Under the pieces are notes generated by a model. The model searched no databases, had not been told where the DNA came from, and saw nothing but the letters and a program-made list of their open reading frames with translations. 64,000 bases of DNA from Variovorax sp. OV700 (GTDB taxonomy: Bacteria; Pseudomonadota; Gammaproteobacteria; Burkholderiales; Burkholderiaceae_C). A program made the position numbers and the translations under genes. The DNA lies in contig NZ_FNDR01000004.1 in the NCBI RefSeq assembly GCF_900099805.1, positions 539,501 through 603,500 on the forward strand, written 5' to 3'. Below, piece by piece: positions 27,647 through 37,983 of this stretch; the stretch's first letter is position 1, and each line of letters begins with the position of its first letter.

Positions 27647-28332
27647 TCCGATGCGGGCAGCGCCCACACTGTCTGGCCGCCCACCGCATAGAAGCGCGTC
27701 CCCGGCGCCCGCTCCATCAGCCATCCTCCCGTGAACTCACCGAAGGCCGGCAGCACGGCCTGCAGCGCATCGCTCACGAAACACGGCAGCCGCACGCTGT
27801 CGCGCCCCGGCCCGTGCAGCCGGCACACCGGATGCAGGTGCCCGGCCAGAACGAAATGTGTGGCATGCGTTTGCGGGTGGTGGCAGCAGGCAAATGGGCC
27901 GAGCAGATACGGCTCGTCGACCACCTCGATGCCGAGCGCGGCGGGCGGATCGCCTGCGCGGCTGTCGTGGTTGCCGCGCACCAGCGTCATGTCCGTGGCC
28001 ACATGCGTCGCGCGCCAGGCGGCCAGCGCCGCAAGCACCTGGGGCGTGCGGGCCTGCGCCGCATGCAGGAAGTCGCCGAGAAAAACGATGCGCTCCGGCA
28101 CGTGCTCCTCGATCAGCGCATCGAGCCGGGCCAGGTTCTGCTGCGTGGTACCGCCCGGCACCGGCTGGCCCAGCGCTCGGTAGGTCGCGGCCTTGCCGAT
28201 GTGCAGGTCGGCAATGAAGAGCGCGCGTCCGGCGGGCCACCAGATGGCGCGATCCGGCAGCAGATGCAGCAGCTCGCCGGCCCACTGGACCTGGAGCGCC
28301 GACGCGGAAGGACGAAGGTCAGAGGCGGTCAC
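27643..28332 (-). CDS. pdeM: Ligase-associated DNA damage response phosphoesterase
   Basis: A 229-residue calcineurin-like metallophosphoesterase. Metal-binding motifs are all visible: ALFIADLHIGKA (D-x-H), FLGDFLHA (G-D), LVRGNHD (G-N-H-D) and FVLAGHLHPV (G-H-x-H). A GTG start (VTASDL) was chosen because the upstream extension overlaps the divergent thioredoxin promoter region. Proteins of this type accompany the ligase, helicase and exonuclease found 0.5 to 6 kb away, so it belongs to that repair set even though the thioredoxin gene separates it. Its substrate (DNA end or nucleotide) is not established. Confidence 0.88.
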   Translation of the reverse strand: MTASDLRPSASALQVQWAGELLHLLPDRAIWWPAGRALFIADLHIGKAATYRALGQPVPGGTTQQNLARLDALIEEHVPERIVFLGDFLHAAQARTPQVLAALAAWRATHVATDMTLVRGNHDSRAGDPPAALGIEVVDEPYLLGPFACCHHPQTHATHFVLAGHLHPVCRLHGPGRDSVRLPCFVSDALQAVLPAFGEFTGGWLMERAPGTRFYAVGGQTVWALPASD

Positions 28333-28408
28333 GGGCAACGAGTGTCGCAAAAGACGGAAGAAACGGCGGCCGACTTGCAATTCACCCCGCAAGCCCCAGT
28401 TTTTCGGT

Positions 28409-28858
28409 ATGACCGAAACGCCTCCGCTGCACATCGTCTGCCCGCACTGCCACACCACCAACCGCGTGCGTGCGGCGCAGCTGGGCAGCACGCCCGACTG
28501 CGGCAGCTGCCATCGCCCTCTGTTCACCGGCCATTCGACCGCGCTGCCGGACGAAAAGACCTTCGACCGCCACATCGCGCGCAACGAGATCCCGGTGCTG
28601 GTCGACTTCTGGGCACCCTGGTGCGGCCCGTGCCGCCAGATGGCGCCGGCCTACGAACAGGCCGCGGCTCAGCTCGAACCCCACGTGCGGCTGGCCAAGG
28701 TCGACACCGAGGCCGTGCCTAACCTGGGCGCCCGCTTCAACATCCGCAGCATTCCGACGCTGGCGCTGTTTCGCGGCGGCCGCGAAGTGGCGCGGCAGGC
28801 CGGTGCCATGGGCGCGGCGGACATCGTGCGCTGGGTCAAGTCGCACGGTGCGGGCTGA
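28409..28858 (+). CDS. trxC: Thioredoxin 2 (TrxC type)
   Basis: A 149-residue thioredoxin with the extra N-terminal zinc-ribbon of TrxC: C11-P-H-C14 and C31-G-S-C34. The redox site WCGPC is at residues 71-75, and the cis-proline loop is in RSIPTLALFRGG. It reduces cytosolic disulfides, and zinc release is redox-sensitive in E. coli TrxC. It sits alone on the plus strand between the phosphoesterase and helicase genes of the ligase-associated repair set, which is an unusual interruption. Confidence 0.93.
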   Translation: MTETPPLHIVCPHCHTTNRVRAAQLGSTPDCGSCHRPLFTGHSTALPDEKTFDRHIARNEIPVLVDFWAPWCGPCRQMAPAYEQAAAQLEPHVRLAKVDTEAVPNLGARFNIRSIPTLALFRGGREVARQAGAMGAADIVRWVKSHGAG

Positions 28859-28868
28859 GCTGAGCGCT

Positions 28869-31800
28869 TCACAGCGGCGGCAGCGGCCGTGACCGGCGCG
28901 ATGGCGGCCTGCGTTCGCGTCGCGGCGCGGCCGGCGGCTTGCCCGGCCCTTCCTGGCCGAACGCGAGCGTGCTCTTCACGCGCTCCACGCCCCCGGCGGT
29001 GACCACGCCGCCTGCGGCTTTTTCGAGCTGCTCGACCATGCGCGCAATGCGGTCGGCCACGTTCTCGTTCGACAGCTTTTCGCGGAACAGCTCGACCATG
29101 AGCGGAAACGAAAACGGCGTGGGCCGCTCGAGCGTCTTCAACACCAACTGCTGAGTGGCCATGCGCTCAAGGCTGGCGCGCAGGCGGCCAATTTCGAGCT
29201 CTTGCGCGAGCAGCTCCTGCTCGGCCTGCAGCAGCAGCTTGTTCGATGGGTCGTACTTGCGGAACACCTCCCAGAACAGCGACGACGAGGCTTGCAGCTG
29301 CCTGCTGCTGCGCTTCTCGCCGGGGTAGCCCTGGAAGATCAGGCCCGAGACGCGCGCAATCTCGCGAAAGCGGCGCTGCGCGAGTTCGCCGGCGTTGAGT
29401 GAGGCTAGCACCTCGTGCAGCAACTGCGCGTGCGCATCCTCACCTTCAGGCAGGCGCAGCACTTGCGGCAGCAGCAACGACCAGTCGACCGACGTGGCAC
29501 TCAGCAGTTCGAAGCCGTAGTCGTTCACCGCGATGGAGAAGGTGCGCGCATCGTGTTGCGCCACGCGCCAGGCCAAGAGGCTCGCGAGCCCCATGTGCAC
29601 GTGGCGCCCCGCAAAGGGATAAAGAAATAAGTGCGAGCCTTCGCGCGTGACGAGTGTTTCGGCCAGCAGGGTTTGCGGCGTGGGCAAGGCCGACCATTGC
29701 TGCTGGATTTCGAGCAAGGGCCGCACGCACTGCAGCTCGGGCGATTCGTAGCGCCCTTCGCCGGCGAGGGCGAGCTGCTGCACCACCGCGTCGGCCAGCG
29801 TGGTCGACAGCGGCATGCGCCCGCCATTCCAGCGCGGCACCGCGGCGCGCTTGCCGGTGGCGCGCCGCACCCAGGCCGTCATGTCGTGGATGCGCACGAG
29901 TTCGAGCAACCTGCCACCAAACAGAAAGCAGTCGCCGGGCTTCATGCGCGCCACAAAACCTTCTTCGACGCTGCCGATCTTTGCGCCGCCCATGTACTGC
30001 ACCGCCATGCTGGCGTCACTCACGATGGTGCCGATGTTCATGCGGTGGCGCCGCGCGAGCCGCGCGTCCGGCACGCGCCAGACGCCCTGTGCATCGGGCA
30101 CTGCGCGGCGGTAGTCCGGGTAGGCGGCCAGCGAAGGCCCGCCCTGCGACACGAAGGACAGGCACCACTCCCAGCTCTCCCGTGACAGTTCTGCATACGC
30201 AGCGGTGCCGCGCACTTCCGCATACAGATCGTCGGGCACGAAGCCGCCACCCAGCGCCACCGTCACCAGATGCTGCACCAGCACGTCGAGCGGCTGCGCC
30301 GGGGTGTGGCGCGCCTCGATGTGGCCGGCCGAGATGGCCGCACGCGCCGCGGCGCCTTCGACCATCTCGATGCTGTGCGTAGGCACCAGCGTGACGCGCG
30401 ACGGCCGTCCCGGCGCATGGCCCGAGCGCCCCGCGCGCTGCAGCAGCCGCGCCACGCCCTTGGGCGAGCCGATCTGCAGCACGCGTTCGACCGGCAGGAA
30501 GTCCACGCCCAGATCCAGGCTCGACGTGCAGACCACCGCCTTGAGCTCGCCGTTCTTGAGGCCGAGCTCGACCCACTCGCGCACGGCGCGGTCCAGCGAG
30601 CCGTGGTGCAGCGCAATGATTCCGGCCCATTCGGGCCGCGCTTCGAGCATCGCCTGATACCAGATCTCCGACTGCGAGCGCGTGTTGGTGAACACCAGCG
30701 TGGTGCTGCTGGCGGCAACCTCGTCGAGCACCTGCGGCAGCATCGTGAGGCCCAGGTGGCCGCCCCACGGAAAGCGCTCGGCGCGGCCGGGGAGCAGCGA
30801 ATCGACGACCAATTTCTTGGGCACCAGGCCCTGCACGAGCACGCCCTCTTCGTCGTCGAGCAATGCGTGCATGGCCTCGTGCAGGTTGCCGAGCGTGGCC
30901 GACATGCCCCAGACCGCAAGCCCTGGGTTCCAGCGCCGCAGCCGCGCGAGCGCCAGCTGCACCTGCACGCCGCGCTTGTTGCCGAGCAGCTCGTGCCACT
31001 CGTCGACCACCACCATCTTCACGTGCCCCAGCACCTGGCTCGCATCGGCGCGCGCGAGCAGCAGCGAAAGACTCTCGGGCGTGGTGACGAGCACGGTCGG
31101 CAGGCGCTCGTTCTGCGCGGCGCGCTCGGCCGACGAGGTGTCGCCGCTGCGCGCGCCGGCGCTCCAGGGGTGCAGCTCGTCTCCCAGAGCTTCGAGTGGC
31201 TGTCTGAGCGCGCGCAGCGTGTCGGCCGCGAGCGCGCGCATGGGGGTGAGCCACAGCACGGTGAGGGGTGGGGCGGCGGGCCGCGCGGTTTCCTTCCGGG
31301 CTTGCGAGAAAACCTGCAGCGCGCCCAGCCACACCGCATAGGTCTTGCCCGCTCCGGTGGTGGCGTGCAGCATGCCGGACTTGCCTTCTGCGATGGCCTT
31401 CCACACTTCGCGCTGGAACTTGAAGGGCTTCCAGCCGCGCGCCGCGAACCAAGCGTCGAGCGCCGCCTTGACGGTGGTCTTGCTCCTTCGTCTTCCGGGG
31501 GAAGGCTGGGATGGGGGCACACGGCTTTCGACAAGCGGCTGACCGTTGATGCGCCGCTTGCCCCCACCCCTGCCCTCCCCCAGAGGGGGAGGGAGAAATT
31601 CAAGGCCCGACGGCTCCGTTGGGTTGCCTTCTGTCTTGCTCCTTCCCCTTCCGGGGGAAGGCTGGGATGGGGGCGCGCGGCCTTCGACAAGCGGCTGATC
31701 GTTGATGCGCCGCTTGCCCCCACCCCTGCCCTCCCCCAGAGGGGGAGGGAGAAATTCAAGGCCCGACGGCTCCGTTGGGTCGCCTTCTGTCTTGCTCCTT

Positions 31801-31934
31801 CCCCTCCCGGGGGAAGGCTGGGATGGGGGCACGCGGCCGTCGAGGGGCGGCTGATCGTTGATACGCCGCCTGCCCCCACCCCTGCCCTCCCCCGGAAGGG
31901 GAGGGAGAAATTCGGGGTCCGGCGTGGTGGTCAT
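28869..31934 (-). CDS. Ligase-associated DEXH-box helicase (Lhr family)
   Basis: A 1021-residue Lhr-like superfamily 2 helicase. Walker A TGAGKT lies near residues 194-199, motif II is DEWH ([15 protein letters not shown]), and the C-terminal RecA domain has [12 protein letters not shown]. Lhr helicases unwind DNA and RNA:DNA hybrids in repair. The first 150 or so residues are not helicase: they are three translated copies of a 156-bp REP-like unit (residues 7-58, 59-110, 111-152) with [12 protein letters not shown] and [12 protein letters not shown] signatures. The ATG overlaps the ligase stop (ATGA), and no other start exists before the domain, so the repeats are probably translated. The C-terminus ends in an Arg/Pro-rich tail. 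Confidence 0.9.
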   Translation of the reverse strand: MTTTPDPEFLPPLPGEGRGGGRRRINDQPPLDGRVPPSQPSPGRGRSKTEGDPTEPSGLEFLPPPLGEGRGGGKRRINDQPLVEGRAPPSQPSPGRGRSKTEGNPTEPSGLEFLPPPLGEGRGGGKRRINGQPLVESRVPPSQPSPGRRRSKTTVKAALDAWFAARGWKPFKFQREVWKAIAEGKSGMLHATTGAGKTYAVWLGALQVFSQARKETARPAAPPLTVLWLTPMRALAADTLRALRQPLEALGDELHPWSAGARSGDTSSAERAAQNERLPTVLVTTPESLSLLLARADASQVLGHVKMVVVDEWHELLGNKRGVQVQLALARLRRWNPGLAVWGMSATLGNLHEAMHALLDDEEGVLVQGLVPKKLVVDSLLPGRAERFPWGGHLGLTMLPQVLDEVAASSTTLVFTNTRSQSEIWYQAMLEARPEWAGIIALHHGSLDRAVREWVELGLKNGELKAVVCTSSLDLGVDFLPVERVLQIGSPKGVARLLQRAGRSGHAPGRPSRVTLVPTHSIEMVEGAAARAAISAGHIEARHTPAQPLDVLVQHLVTVALGGGFVPDDLYAEVRGTAAYAELSRESWEWCLSFVSQGGPSLAAYPDYRRAVPDAQGVWRVPDARLARRHRMNIGTIVSDASMAVQYMGGAKIGSVEEGFVARMKPGDCFLFGGRLLELVRIHDMTAWVRRATGKRAAVPRWNGGRMPLSTTLADAVVQQLALAGEGRYESPELQCVRPLLEIQQQWSALPTPQTLLAETLVTREGSHLFLYPFAGRHVHMGLASLLAWRVAQHDARTFSIAVNDYGFELLSATSVDWSLLLPQVLRLPEGEDAHAQLLHEVLASLNAGELAQRRFREIARVSGLIFQGYPGEKRSSRQLQASSSLFWEVFRKYDPSNKLLLQAEQELLAQELEIGRLRASLERMATQQLVLKTLERPTPFSFPLMVELFREKLSNENVADRIARMVEQLEKAAGGVVTAGGVERVKSTLAFGQEGPGKPPAAPRRERRPPSRRSRPLPPL
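31479..31916. repeat. Three tandem 156-bp REP-like units inside the helicase gene
   Basis: Units 31761-31916, 31605-31760 and 31479-31604 (the last shortened) lie at the 5' end of the helicase reading frame. The unit length, 156 bp, is a multiple of three, so copy number can change without frameshift. Each unit carries the same GGGGGAAGGCTGGGATGGGG and CCCCCACCCCTGCCCTCCCC cores seen in the intergenic elements. Confidence 0.85.
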
Positions 31935-33586
31935 GCTGGAAGCAGCGCGGCGAGCGTCTGCAAAGTATCAGCCTCCGCCACCGGCTTGTCCTCTCGCCAG
32001 CGCAGCATGCGCGGAAAGCGCACCGCGATGCCGCTCTTGTGCCGCGCGCTGCGCGCAATGCCCTCGAAGCCGAGCTCGAACACCAGCGTGGGCTCCACGC
32101 TGCGCACCGGGCCGAAGCTCTCGACCGTGGTCTTGCGGATGATGGCGTCCACGCGCGCCATTTCGGCATCGGTCAGGCCCGAATAGGCCTTGGCAAAGGG
32201 CACGAGCTTGCGGTCGTCCTGCTCGGGCGGGCCGTCCCACACGGCAAAGGTGTAGTCGCTGTAAAGGCTCGCGCGACGGCCGTGGCCGCGCTGCGCATAG
32301 ATCAGCACCGCGTCGATGCTGAGCGGATCGATCTTCCACTTCCACCACACGCCCACGTCCTTGGTGCGGCCCACGCCATATTGCGCGTCGCGGCGCTTGA
32401 GCATCATGCCTTCCACGCCCATGCTGCGGGCCGCTTCCCGCTGGCGCGCAAGATCGCTCCACTCGATGCCCGTGAGCATCGGGCTGGGCAGCAGCGACGG
32501 ATGCTGCACGCGCGTGACGAGTTCGTCGAGCAGCAGCCGGCGCTCCGACTGCGGCAGCGCGCGCAGGTCGCGCCCTTCCCATTCGAGAATGTCGTACGCC
32601 AGCAGCACCACCGGGATCTCGCGCAGCAGCTTCGCGCCCAGCGTCTTGCGCCCGATGCGCTTCTGCAGCTCCGCAAAGGGCTGCACGCGGTCGTCGCGCC
32701 AGACCGCGATCTCGCCGTCGAGCACCGTGCCGTCGGGCAGCGCCTCGCCCAGCACGGCAAGCTCCGGAAAGCGCTCGGTCACCAACTCTTCGCCGCGCGA
32801 CCACAGCCACACTGCGCCGGCACGCTTTACTAGTTGCGCGCGGATGCCGTCCCACTTCCATTCGACGATCCAGTCGGACGGCGGACCGAGCACGGCATCG
32901 AACTGCTCGGCCGGCAGGTTGAACGCGTGCGCGAGGAAGAACGGGTACGGCTGCCCGCTGGTCTTCTGCACCTGCTCCGCACCCGACTCCGGCGCGATCA
33001 GCGCGCAATAGTCTTCCGAGCGCGGTCGGCCGCCGATGTGGGTGTAGCCCATGAGCCGCTGCGCCACGCGCTTGGGATCGATGCCGCCGACCGCCGCGAG
33101 CGCCTGCGTGACCTGCAGCTTCGACACGCCCACGCGGAAGGCGCCGGTGATGAGCTTGAAGTACACCAGCCGCTCTTCGGGCGCGAGTTGGCGCCACTGC
33201 GCTCGCAGCCGCGCGGGCAGTTCGGCCGGCGCTGCCTTGCCCGCGTCCCGCAGCGGCAGCAGGTGCTCGTCGACCCAGCGCGCCAGCGCGAGCTCGTGCG
33301 CCTCGGTGGGCGGTGGCAAGAGCAGCGCGATGGTTTCCGCCAGATCGCCGACCGCCTCGTAGCTCTCGTCGAAGAGCCACTCGGGAAGGCCCGCCGCTTC
33401 CTGCGCGAGCACGCGCAGCAGTTTGTTAGGCACGAGCTGGCGCGGCTTGCCGCCGGCCAGGAAGTACACGGCCCATGCCGAGTCGGCGGGGTCGGCTTCG
33501 CGCAGGTAGCGCTGCAGCGCGGCCTGCTTGGCAAGGCTCGAAGTGCTGGCATCGAGCTCGCGATAGAGCGCGGCGAAATCTTTCAT
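31931..33586 (-). CDS. ATP-dependent DNA ligase (ligase-associated repair type)
   Basis: A 551-residue ATP-dependent DNA ligase. The N-terminal DNA-binding domain (residues 1 to about 215) is followed by the adenylation domain with the nucleotidyl lysine K244 in EWKWDGIRA, motif III-like DGEIAVW, motif [14 protein letters not shown] and motif [22 protein letters not shown], then the OB-fold. It seals nicks using ATP, beside the NAD-dependent LigA that bacteria use for replication. Its ATG overlaps the exonuclease stop, and its stop overlaps the helicase ATG, so the three are one translational unit. Confidence 0.93.
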   Translation of the reverse strand: MKDFAALYRELDASTSSLAKQAALQRYLREADPADSAWAVYFLAGGKPRQLVPNKLLRVLAQEAAGLPEWLFDESYEAVGDLAETIALLLPPPTEAHELALARWVDEHLLPLRDAGKAAPAELPARLRAQWRQLAPEERLVYFKLITGAFRVGVSKLQVTQALAAVGGIDPKRVAQRLMGYTHIGGRPRSEDYCALIAPESGAEQVQKTSGQPYPFFLAHAFNLPAEQFDAVLGPPSDWIVEWKWDGIRAQLVKRAGAVWLWSRGEELVTERFPELAVLGEALPDGTVLDGEIAVWRDDRVQPFAELQKRIGRKTLGAKLLREIPVVLLAYDILEWEGRDLRALPQSERRLLLDELVTRVQHPSLLPSPMLTGIEWSDLARQREAARSMGVEGMMLKRRDAQYGVGRTKDVGVWWKWKIDPLSIDAVLIYAQRGHGRRASLYSDYTFAVWDGPPEQDDRKLVPFAKAYSGLTDAEMARVDAIIRKTTVESFGPVRSVEPTLVFELGFEGIARSARHKSGIAVRFPRMLRWREDKPVAEADTLQTLAALLPA

Positions 33587-34695
33587 GCCTTTGCTCCTTC
33601 CCCCTCTGGGGGAAGGCTGGGATGGGGGCCGCCAGCGTCCCCATCGAGCGCCGCTTGCCCCTTCTCCAACCCTCCCCCGGGAGGGGAAGGAGCTTCCTGG
33701 TCATCTTCGTCGCCGTACTCGGTCTTGAAGCCCTGCGCTTCCAATCCGTTCTCGGTGAGCCAGCGCACCATCACCGCCACGCTGCCGTGGGTCACGAACA
33801 CCCGGCTGGCGCCCGTGCCGGCGATGGCCTGCTGCAGGCCAGGCCAGTCGGCGTGGTCGGACATCACGAAGCCGCGGTCCACGCCGCGCCGCCGACGGGT
33901 GCCGCGCAGCTGCATCCACCCGCTTGCGAAAGCGTCGGCGTAGTTGCCGAAGCGGCGCATCCACGGCGTTCCCTGGGCCGAGGGCGGCGCCAGCACCAGC
34001 GCGCGCTTCAGCAGCGCGGCATCCACACCCGGGTCGGTCACGCGCAATGTCTCGGGCAAGGCCACGCCCGCGGCGCGGTACACCGCGTTGAGCGGCTCCA
34101 CGGCACCATGCACCACGATTGGCCCGATGGAGGCGTCCACGCCATGCAGGATGCGCTGCGCCTTGCCGAAGGCATAGCAGAACAGCACCGATGCGCGGCC
34201 GGCCTCCGCGTTGCCGCGCCACCAGGCGTCGATCTCGGCGAACAGCGCGGCCTGCGTGGGCCAGCGGTAGATCGGCAGGCCGAAGGTCGATTCAGTGATG
34301 AAGGTGTCGCAAGGCACGGGCTCGAAGGGCGCGCAGGTGCCGTCGGGCTCTGTCTTGTAGTCGCCCGAGGCGACCCACACGCGCCCGCCGTGTTCGAGCC
34401 GGACCTGCGCCGAACCCAGCACGTGGCCGGCCGGATGCAGCGAGACGCGCACGCCGTGGTGCTCGATGGCTTCGCCATAGCCGAGCGTCTGCAATGCGAT
34501 GTCGCTGCCCAGGCGGGTTCGCAGCGTGCCCGCGCTGTCGGTGTGCGCCAGGTAATGGGCATGGCCGATGCGCGCGTGGTCCGAGTGCGCGTGCGTGATG
34601 ACGGCGCGCGCCACCGGGCGCCAGGGGTCGATGTAGAAATCGCCCGGCGGGCAATACAGGCCTTCGGGGCGGGCGATGACCAGGTCGTCGGGCAT
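33583..34695 (-). CDS. Ligase-associated MBL-fold DNA exonuclease
   Basis: A 370-residue metallo-beta-lactamase/beta-CASP-type nuclease. The metal site THAHSDHARIG is near residues 35-45, SLHPAGHVLGSAQ and VWVASGDYKTE follow, and the C-terminal FVMSDHADWPGL and VFVTHG complete the fold. It is the exonuclease of the ligase-associated set and begins the operon. The last 35 or so residues (PSPPGGGLEKGQAALDG onward, ending [12 protein letters not shown]) are encoded by a REP-like element, so the native C-terminus has been replaced or extended. Start MPDDLV was chosen; MCAMPDD at 34704 is possible. Confidence 0.9.
   Translation of the reverse strand: MPDDLVIARPEGLYCPPGDFYIDPWRPVARAVITHAHSDHARIGHAHYLAHTDSAGTLRTRLGSDIALQTLGYGEAIEHHGVRVSLHPAGHVLGSAQVRLEHGGRVWVASGDYKTEPDGTCAPFEPVPCDTFITESTFGLPIYRWPTQAALFAEIDAWWRGNAEAGRASVLFCYAFGKAQRILHGVDASIGPIVVHGAVEPLNAVYRAAGVALPETLRVTDPGVDAALLKRALVLAPPSAQGTPWMRRFGNYADAFASGWMQLRGTRRRRGVDRGFVMSDHADWPGLQQAIAGTGASRVFVTHGSVAVMVRWLTENGLEAQGFKTEYGDEDDQEAPSPPGGGLEKGQAALDGDAGGPHPSLPPEGEGAKA
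33593..33694. repeat. REP-like element at the 3' end of the exonuclease gene
   Basis: CTCCTTCCCCCTCTGGGGGA and, about 60 bp further, CCTCCCCCGGGAGGGGAAGG form inverted arms around a short core. The element is read through in the exonuclease frame and still leaves the ATGA junction with the ligase gene intact. Confidence 0.75.
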
Positions 34696-34765
34696 GGCGC
34701 ACATCGTAGGCCGGCGCCCCGCTCTTCGCGCAGACGGGCCGACGCGAAGCTTTGTCGGCGCGAGC

Positions 34766-35293
34766 CTACTTCTTCCTTGCGCCGCCCGTCATCTCCAGCA
34801 CGTTCATCTTCATGCCGTTCGACATCATCATGTCGCCCGGCTTCTGGCCGGCCTTGCAGGGCCCGACCCACTTGGCCTCGACGATGGCCGTGCCTTCCTT
34901 GCGGCCCATCATCGGCGGGTTGTAGCTGGAGCGGCTTTCCATGCGGTAGCCGGTGCCGAAGTCGCCCGTGATCACCGAATGCGTGGTGGCGGTGGTGTTG
35001 CCGATTTTGCACACCGAGTCGACCACGATCCTGCCGCCCTCGGTGCGCATGTCCTGCTTCGAGCAGGCCTGCTGGCCGGTGCTGCCGCCCATCTCGCGCA
35101 TGGCCTTGTCGGTGGCGCCATCGATGCACTGCTGGGTCTGCATGGCGGGGGTCTTGGACGCGCCGTCCTCCGACTGGATCGACAGCTCCCAGAGCCCCGG
35201 CTTGCGCGGCGGATAGTCGAGCGCGCGCGCCGCACCGGCAACGAACAGGAGGCAGGTCGCAGCGGCGATCCCGAAGCGGATGTGCGTCTTCAT
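34766..35293 (-). CDS. DUF3617 family exported protein
   Basis: A 175-residue protein with a Sec signal peptide (CLLFVAGAARALDYP). The mature part begins with PPRKPGLWELSIQSEDG, typical of DUF3617, and carries paired cysteines (QQCIDG, QQACSK, SVCKIG, GPCKAG) that may form disulfides in the periplasm. MNGMKMNVLEM-like methionines near the end are notable. Function is unknown in the family. It stands alone between the exonuclease and NadE genes, both on the same strand. Confidence 0.82.
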   Translation of the reverse strand: MKTHIRFGIAAATCLLFVAGAARALDYPPRKPGLWELSIQSEDGASKTPAMQTQQCIDGATDKAMREMGGSTGQQACSKQDMRTEGGRIVVDSVCKIGNTTATTHSVITGDFGTGYRMESRSSYNPPMMGRKEGTAIVEAKWVGPCKAGQKPGDMMMSNGMKMNVLEMTGGARKK

Positions 35294-35404
35294 CGTGTAC
35301 TCCAGCAGAGACGAATCGGAAATGAAGGCCAGCCGCTTTCTAACCCACAAGCCGGATCGACGGAATATGACGATCGGCCAGCAGACCCCCTGCCCGCCCT
35401 GCGC

Positions 35405-37486
35405 TCAGCGTTCCGGCACGCGCTTCAGGTCCTCGAGCCAGACCTCCGCTTCCGAGTCGCTCGGCGCGCGCCAGTCGCCGCGCGGAGACAGCGAACCGCC
35501 CGAGCCGACCTTGGGCGCGTTCGGCACGCAGGAGCGCTTGAACTGGCTGATCTTGAAGAAGCGGTAGAGGAAGGTGCCCAGATGGCGCTTGATGTCGGCC
35601 AGCGCGTACTCGTTGCGCGCCGGTTGCAGGTCGTTCTCGGGCCAGCGTCCGCGCGTGCGATCGCCCCAGGCCGCGTGGGCGAGGAAGGCGACCTTGGTCG
35701 GCCTGAAGCCGTAGCGCAGGATGTAGTAGAGATGGAAGTCCTGCAGCTCGTAGGGGCCGATCACGTCCTCGGTCCGCTGGCCGGGCTGCTTCGAGGACCC
35801 GTCGGCGGCGTCCTTCGATGCCTCGTCGGGAATCAGCTCGGGGCTGACCTCGGTCTGGAGGATGTCGCGCAGCACCGCGCTGCCGTCGGCGCCCAGCACC
35901 CCGGTTGCCGCGACCCAATGCACCAGGTGCTTGATCAGCGTCTTGGGCACGCTCGCGTTCACGTTGTAGTGCGACATGTGGTCGCCGACGCCATAGGTGC
36001 ACCACCCCAGCGCCAGTTCGCTCAGGTCGCCGGTGCCGACCACGATGCCGTTGTGATGATTGGCGAGCCGGAACAGGTGGCTGGTGCGCTCGCCGGCCTG
36101 CACGTTCTCGAAGGTGATGTCGTACTGCGGCACGCCCTGGCCAAACGGATGGCCGAGGTCTTCCAGCATCTGGCGGCAGCTCGGCCGGATGTCGATCTCG
36201 CGCGCCGTGCAGCCGATGCTGGTCATGAGGCGGTGCGCCTGCGCCAGGGTGCGGCCGCTGGTGGCGAAGCCCGGCATGGTGAAGCCGAGGATGTTGGCGC
36301 GCGGCAGGCCGAGCCGGTCCATGGCCTGCGCGCAGACCAAGAGCGCGTGCGTCGAATCGAGCCCGCCCGAAACGCCGATCACCAGCTTGTCGATGTGGCT
36401 GGCTTCGAGCCGCTGCACCAGCGACTGCACCTGGATGTTGAACACCTCGCCGCAGCGCTCGTCGCGCCGCGCCGGGTCCGAGGGCACGTAGGGAAAGCGC
36501 TCTACCGTGCGCAGCAGGCCGCGCGGCAGCTGGCGCGGCGGCGCCAGATCGAACTCGACGGTGCGCCAGCCCGCCAATGCGCTCTTGTGCTTCTGGACCG
36601 AGGTGCCGAAGCTGTTCTGCCGCATGCGTTCGCGCGACAGGCGCTCCAGGTCGACGTCGGCCGCGATGACGTGCGAGCGGTTGCTGAAGCGTTCGCTCTC
36701 GGCCAGCATGTCGCCGCCCTCGCAGATCAGCGCCTGCCCGTCCCAGGCCAGGTCGGTGGTCGATTCGCCGATGCCGGCCGACGAATAGAGATAGGCCGCG
36801 AGGCAGCGCGCCGACTGCAGGCTGACCAGCCGATGCCGGTAGTCCGCCTTGCCGATCGTGATGTTGGAGGCCGAGAGATTGACCAGCACCGTTGCGCCGG
36901 CCAGCGCGGCGTAGCTCGAGGGCGGAATCGGCACCCACACGTCTTCGCAGATCTCCACGTGCAGCTTGAAGAGGGGCATCTGCCGCGACTGGAACAGGAG
37001 CTCGGCGCCGAAGGGCACGCGCTCGCCGCCGAGTTCGACTTCGGTCGAGAGCGCGGTGTCGGCGCCATTGAACTGCCGGCCTTCATAGAACTCGCCGTAG
37101 TTGGGCAGGTAGGTCTTGGGCAGCACGCCCAGCACGCGGCCGCCCGCCACCACCGCGGCGCAGTTGAAGAGGCGATGGTCCACCCGCAGCGGCAGGCCCA
37201 CGACGGCCACGGCGCCGGTGTCTCGCGAGGCCGCGGCGACTTCCAGCAGCGCGCGCTCGCAGGCATCGAGCAGCGCCGCCTGATGGAACAGGTCGTCGCA
37301 GGTATAGGCCGAGAGCCCCAGCTCGGGGAAGGCGACCAACACCGCGCCGTCGGCCGCCGCCTCGCGGTACATGCGGATGGTTTCCGCCACGTTGAATACC
37401 GGATCGGCCACGCGGTTGCGCGGCACCGCCACGGCGAGGCGCGCGAAGCCGTGGGTGTAGGGATTGAGAAACTCGTGCTCGGTCAT
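35405..37486 (-). CDS. nadE: Glutamine-dependent NAD+ synthase
   Basis: A 693-residue fused enzyme that makes NAD+ from deamido-NAD+, ATP and glutamine. The N-terminal nitrilase-type glutaminase has its E-K-C triad in [23 protein letters not shown] and HVEICEDVW. The C-terminal synthetase has the PP-loop [14 protein letters not shown] and [13 protein letters not shown]. It is the last step of NAD synthesis and acts in the cytosol. The start [10 protein letters not shown] was chosen over a 12-residue upstream extension. The length is normal for the long (group 2) NadE. Confidence 0.94.
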   Translation of the reverse strand: MTEHEFLNPYTHGFARLAVAVPRNRVADPVFNVAETIRMYREAAADGAVLVAFPELGLSAYTCDDLFHQAALLDACERALLEVAAASRDTGAVAVVGLPLRVDHRLFNCAAVVAGGRVLGVLPKTYLPNYGEFYEGRQFNGADTALSTEVELGGERVPFGAELLFQSRQMPLFKLHVEICEDVWVPIPPSSYAALAGATVLVNLSASNITIGKADYRHRLVSLQSARCLAAYLYSSAGIGESTTDLAWDGQALICEGGDMLAESERFSNRSHVIAADVDLERLSRERMRQNSFGTSVQKHKSALAGWRTVEFDLAPPRQLPRGLLRTVERFPYVPSDPARRDERCGEVFNIQVQSLVQRLEASHIDKLVIGVSGGLDSTHALLVCAQAMDRLGLPRANILGFTMPGFATSGRTLAQAHRLMTSIGCTAREIDIRPSCRQMLEDLGHPFGQGVPQYDITFENVQAGERTSHLFRLANHHNGIVVGTGDLSELALGWCTYGVGDHMSHYNVNASVPKTLIKHLVHWVAATGVLGADGSAVLRDILQTEVSPELIPDEASKDAADGSSKQPGQRTEDVIGPYELQDFHLYYILRYGFRPTKVAFLAHAAWGDRTRGRWPENDLQPARNEYALADIKRHLGTFLYRFFKISQFKRSCVPNAPKVGSGGSLSPRGDWRAPSDSEAEVWLEDLKRVPER

Positions 37487-37593
37487 GAACCTGATTGTGG
37501 AGCAGCCGGCGCAAGCGGTCACGATGCTGCGCCGATGCAGCGGTCAGGGCACGGCAGCGGCCGCGCCCTGACGGGCTCCTTTGCGCATCCCGA

Positions 37594-37983
37594 CTACAGC
37601 GACAGCAGGCGCTGGAAGAAGGAACGATAGCGCCTCAAGGCCAGGCGCAGGTTCTCCGTCGAGGCCTGACTGGCTGTGTCCGCTGCGCTATCGAGCGCAC
37701 TGCGCTCGTTCGAAAAGCTTCGCGACAGATCCTCCAGGACCTGGCGCACCAGATCGTCGGCCTGGCGCACCGCCTGCCTCGGATCGTCGACGAAGCCGAT
37801 CTGGACGGCATCCCAGCTGGCGCGAAAGTCCCGCGCCGCGTCGGGAGAGAAAAGCGGCTCCAGGGAGTCGTCTTCATTCCTGGCGGGCGCCTTCATCTCG
37901 GGCATAGGTACTGGCGCGGGCGCGGGACGTTCCATATCGTCCGGCGCGACGGCGCGGTCTGCCTGCGTCGATTCGCGATTCAT
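37594..37983 (-). CDS. Small paralogue of the next gene, unknown function
   Basis: A 129-residue soluble protein with a Pro/Ala-rich first half and a domain with WDAVQIGFVDDPRQAVRQAD and DLVRQVLEDL, ending RYRSFFQRLLSL. This domain is shared with the adjacent membrane-anchored protein (WNSLQAEFVDNPQGAVAQAD, ELVRELM, HYRALFDDLLE), so the pair arose by tandem duplication. The ATG overlaps the stop of that gene (ATGA). I recognise the W-x-x-hydrophobic-Q-x-x-FVD[DN]P pattern from unannotated bacterial proteins but know no function. Confidence 0.75.
   Translation of the reverse strand: MNRESTQADRAVAPDDMERPAPAPVPMPEMKAPARNEDDSLEPLFSPDAARDFRASWDAVQIGFVDDPRQAVRQADDLVRQVLEDLSRSFSNERSALDSAADTASQASTENLRLALRRYRSFFQRLLSL

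Noticed and set aside
31479..31916. Regular repeats that might be taken for a CRISPR array
   Set aside because: The units are direct 156-bp copies without short repeat/spacer alternation, no cas genes are near, and related elements occur singly elsewhere.
34676..37630. Plus-strand open frame of 984 codons opposite nadE and the DUF3617 gene
   Set aside because: Antisense shadow: composition is Arg/Ala/His-rich, and the minus strand encodes a complete NAD synthase with all active-site residues.
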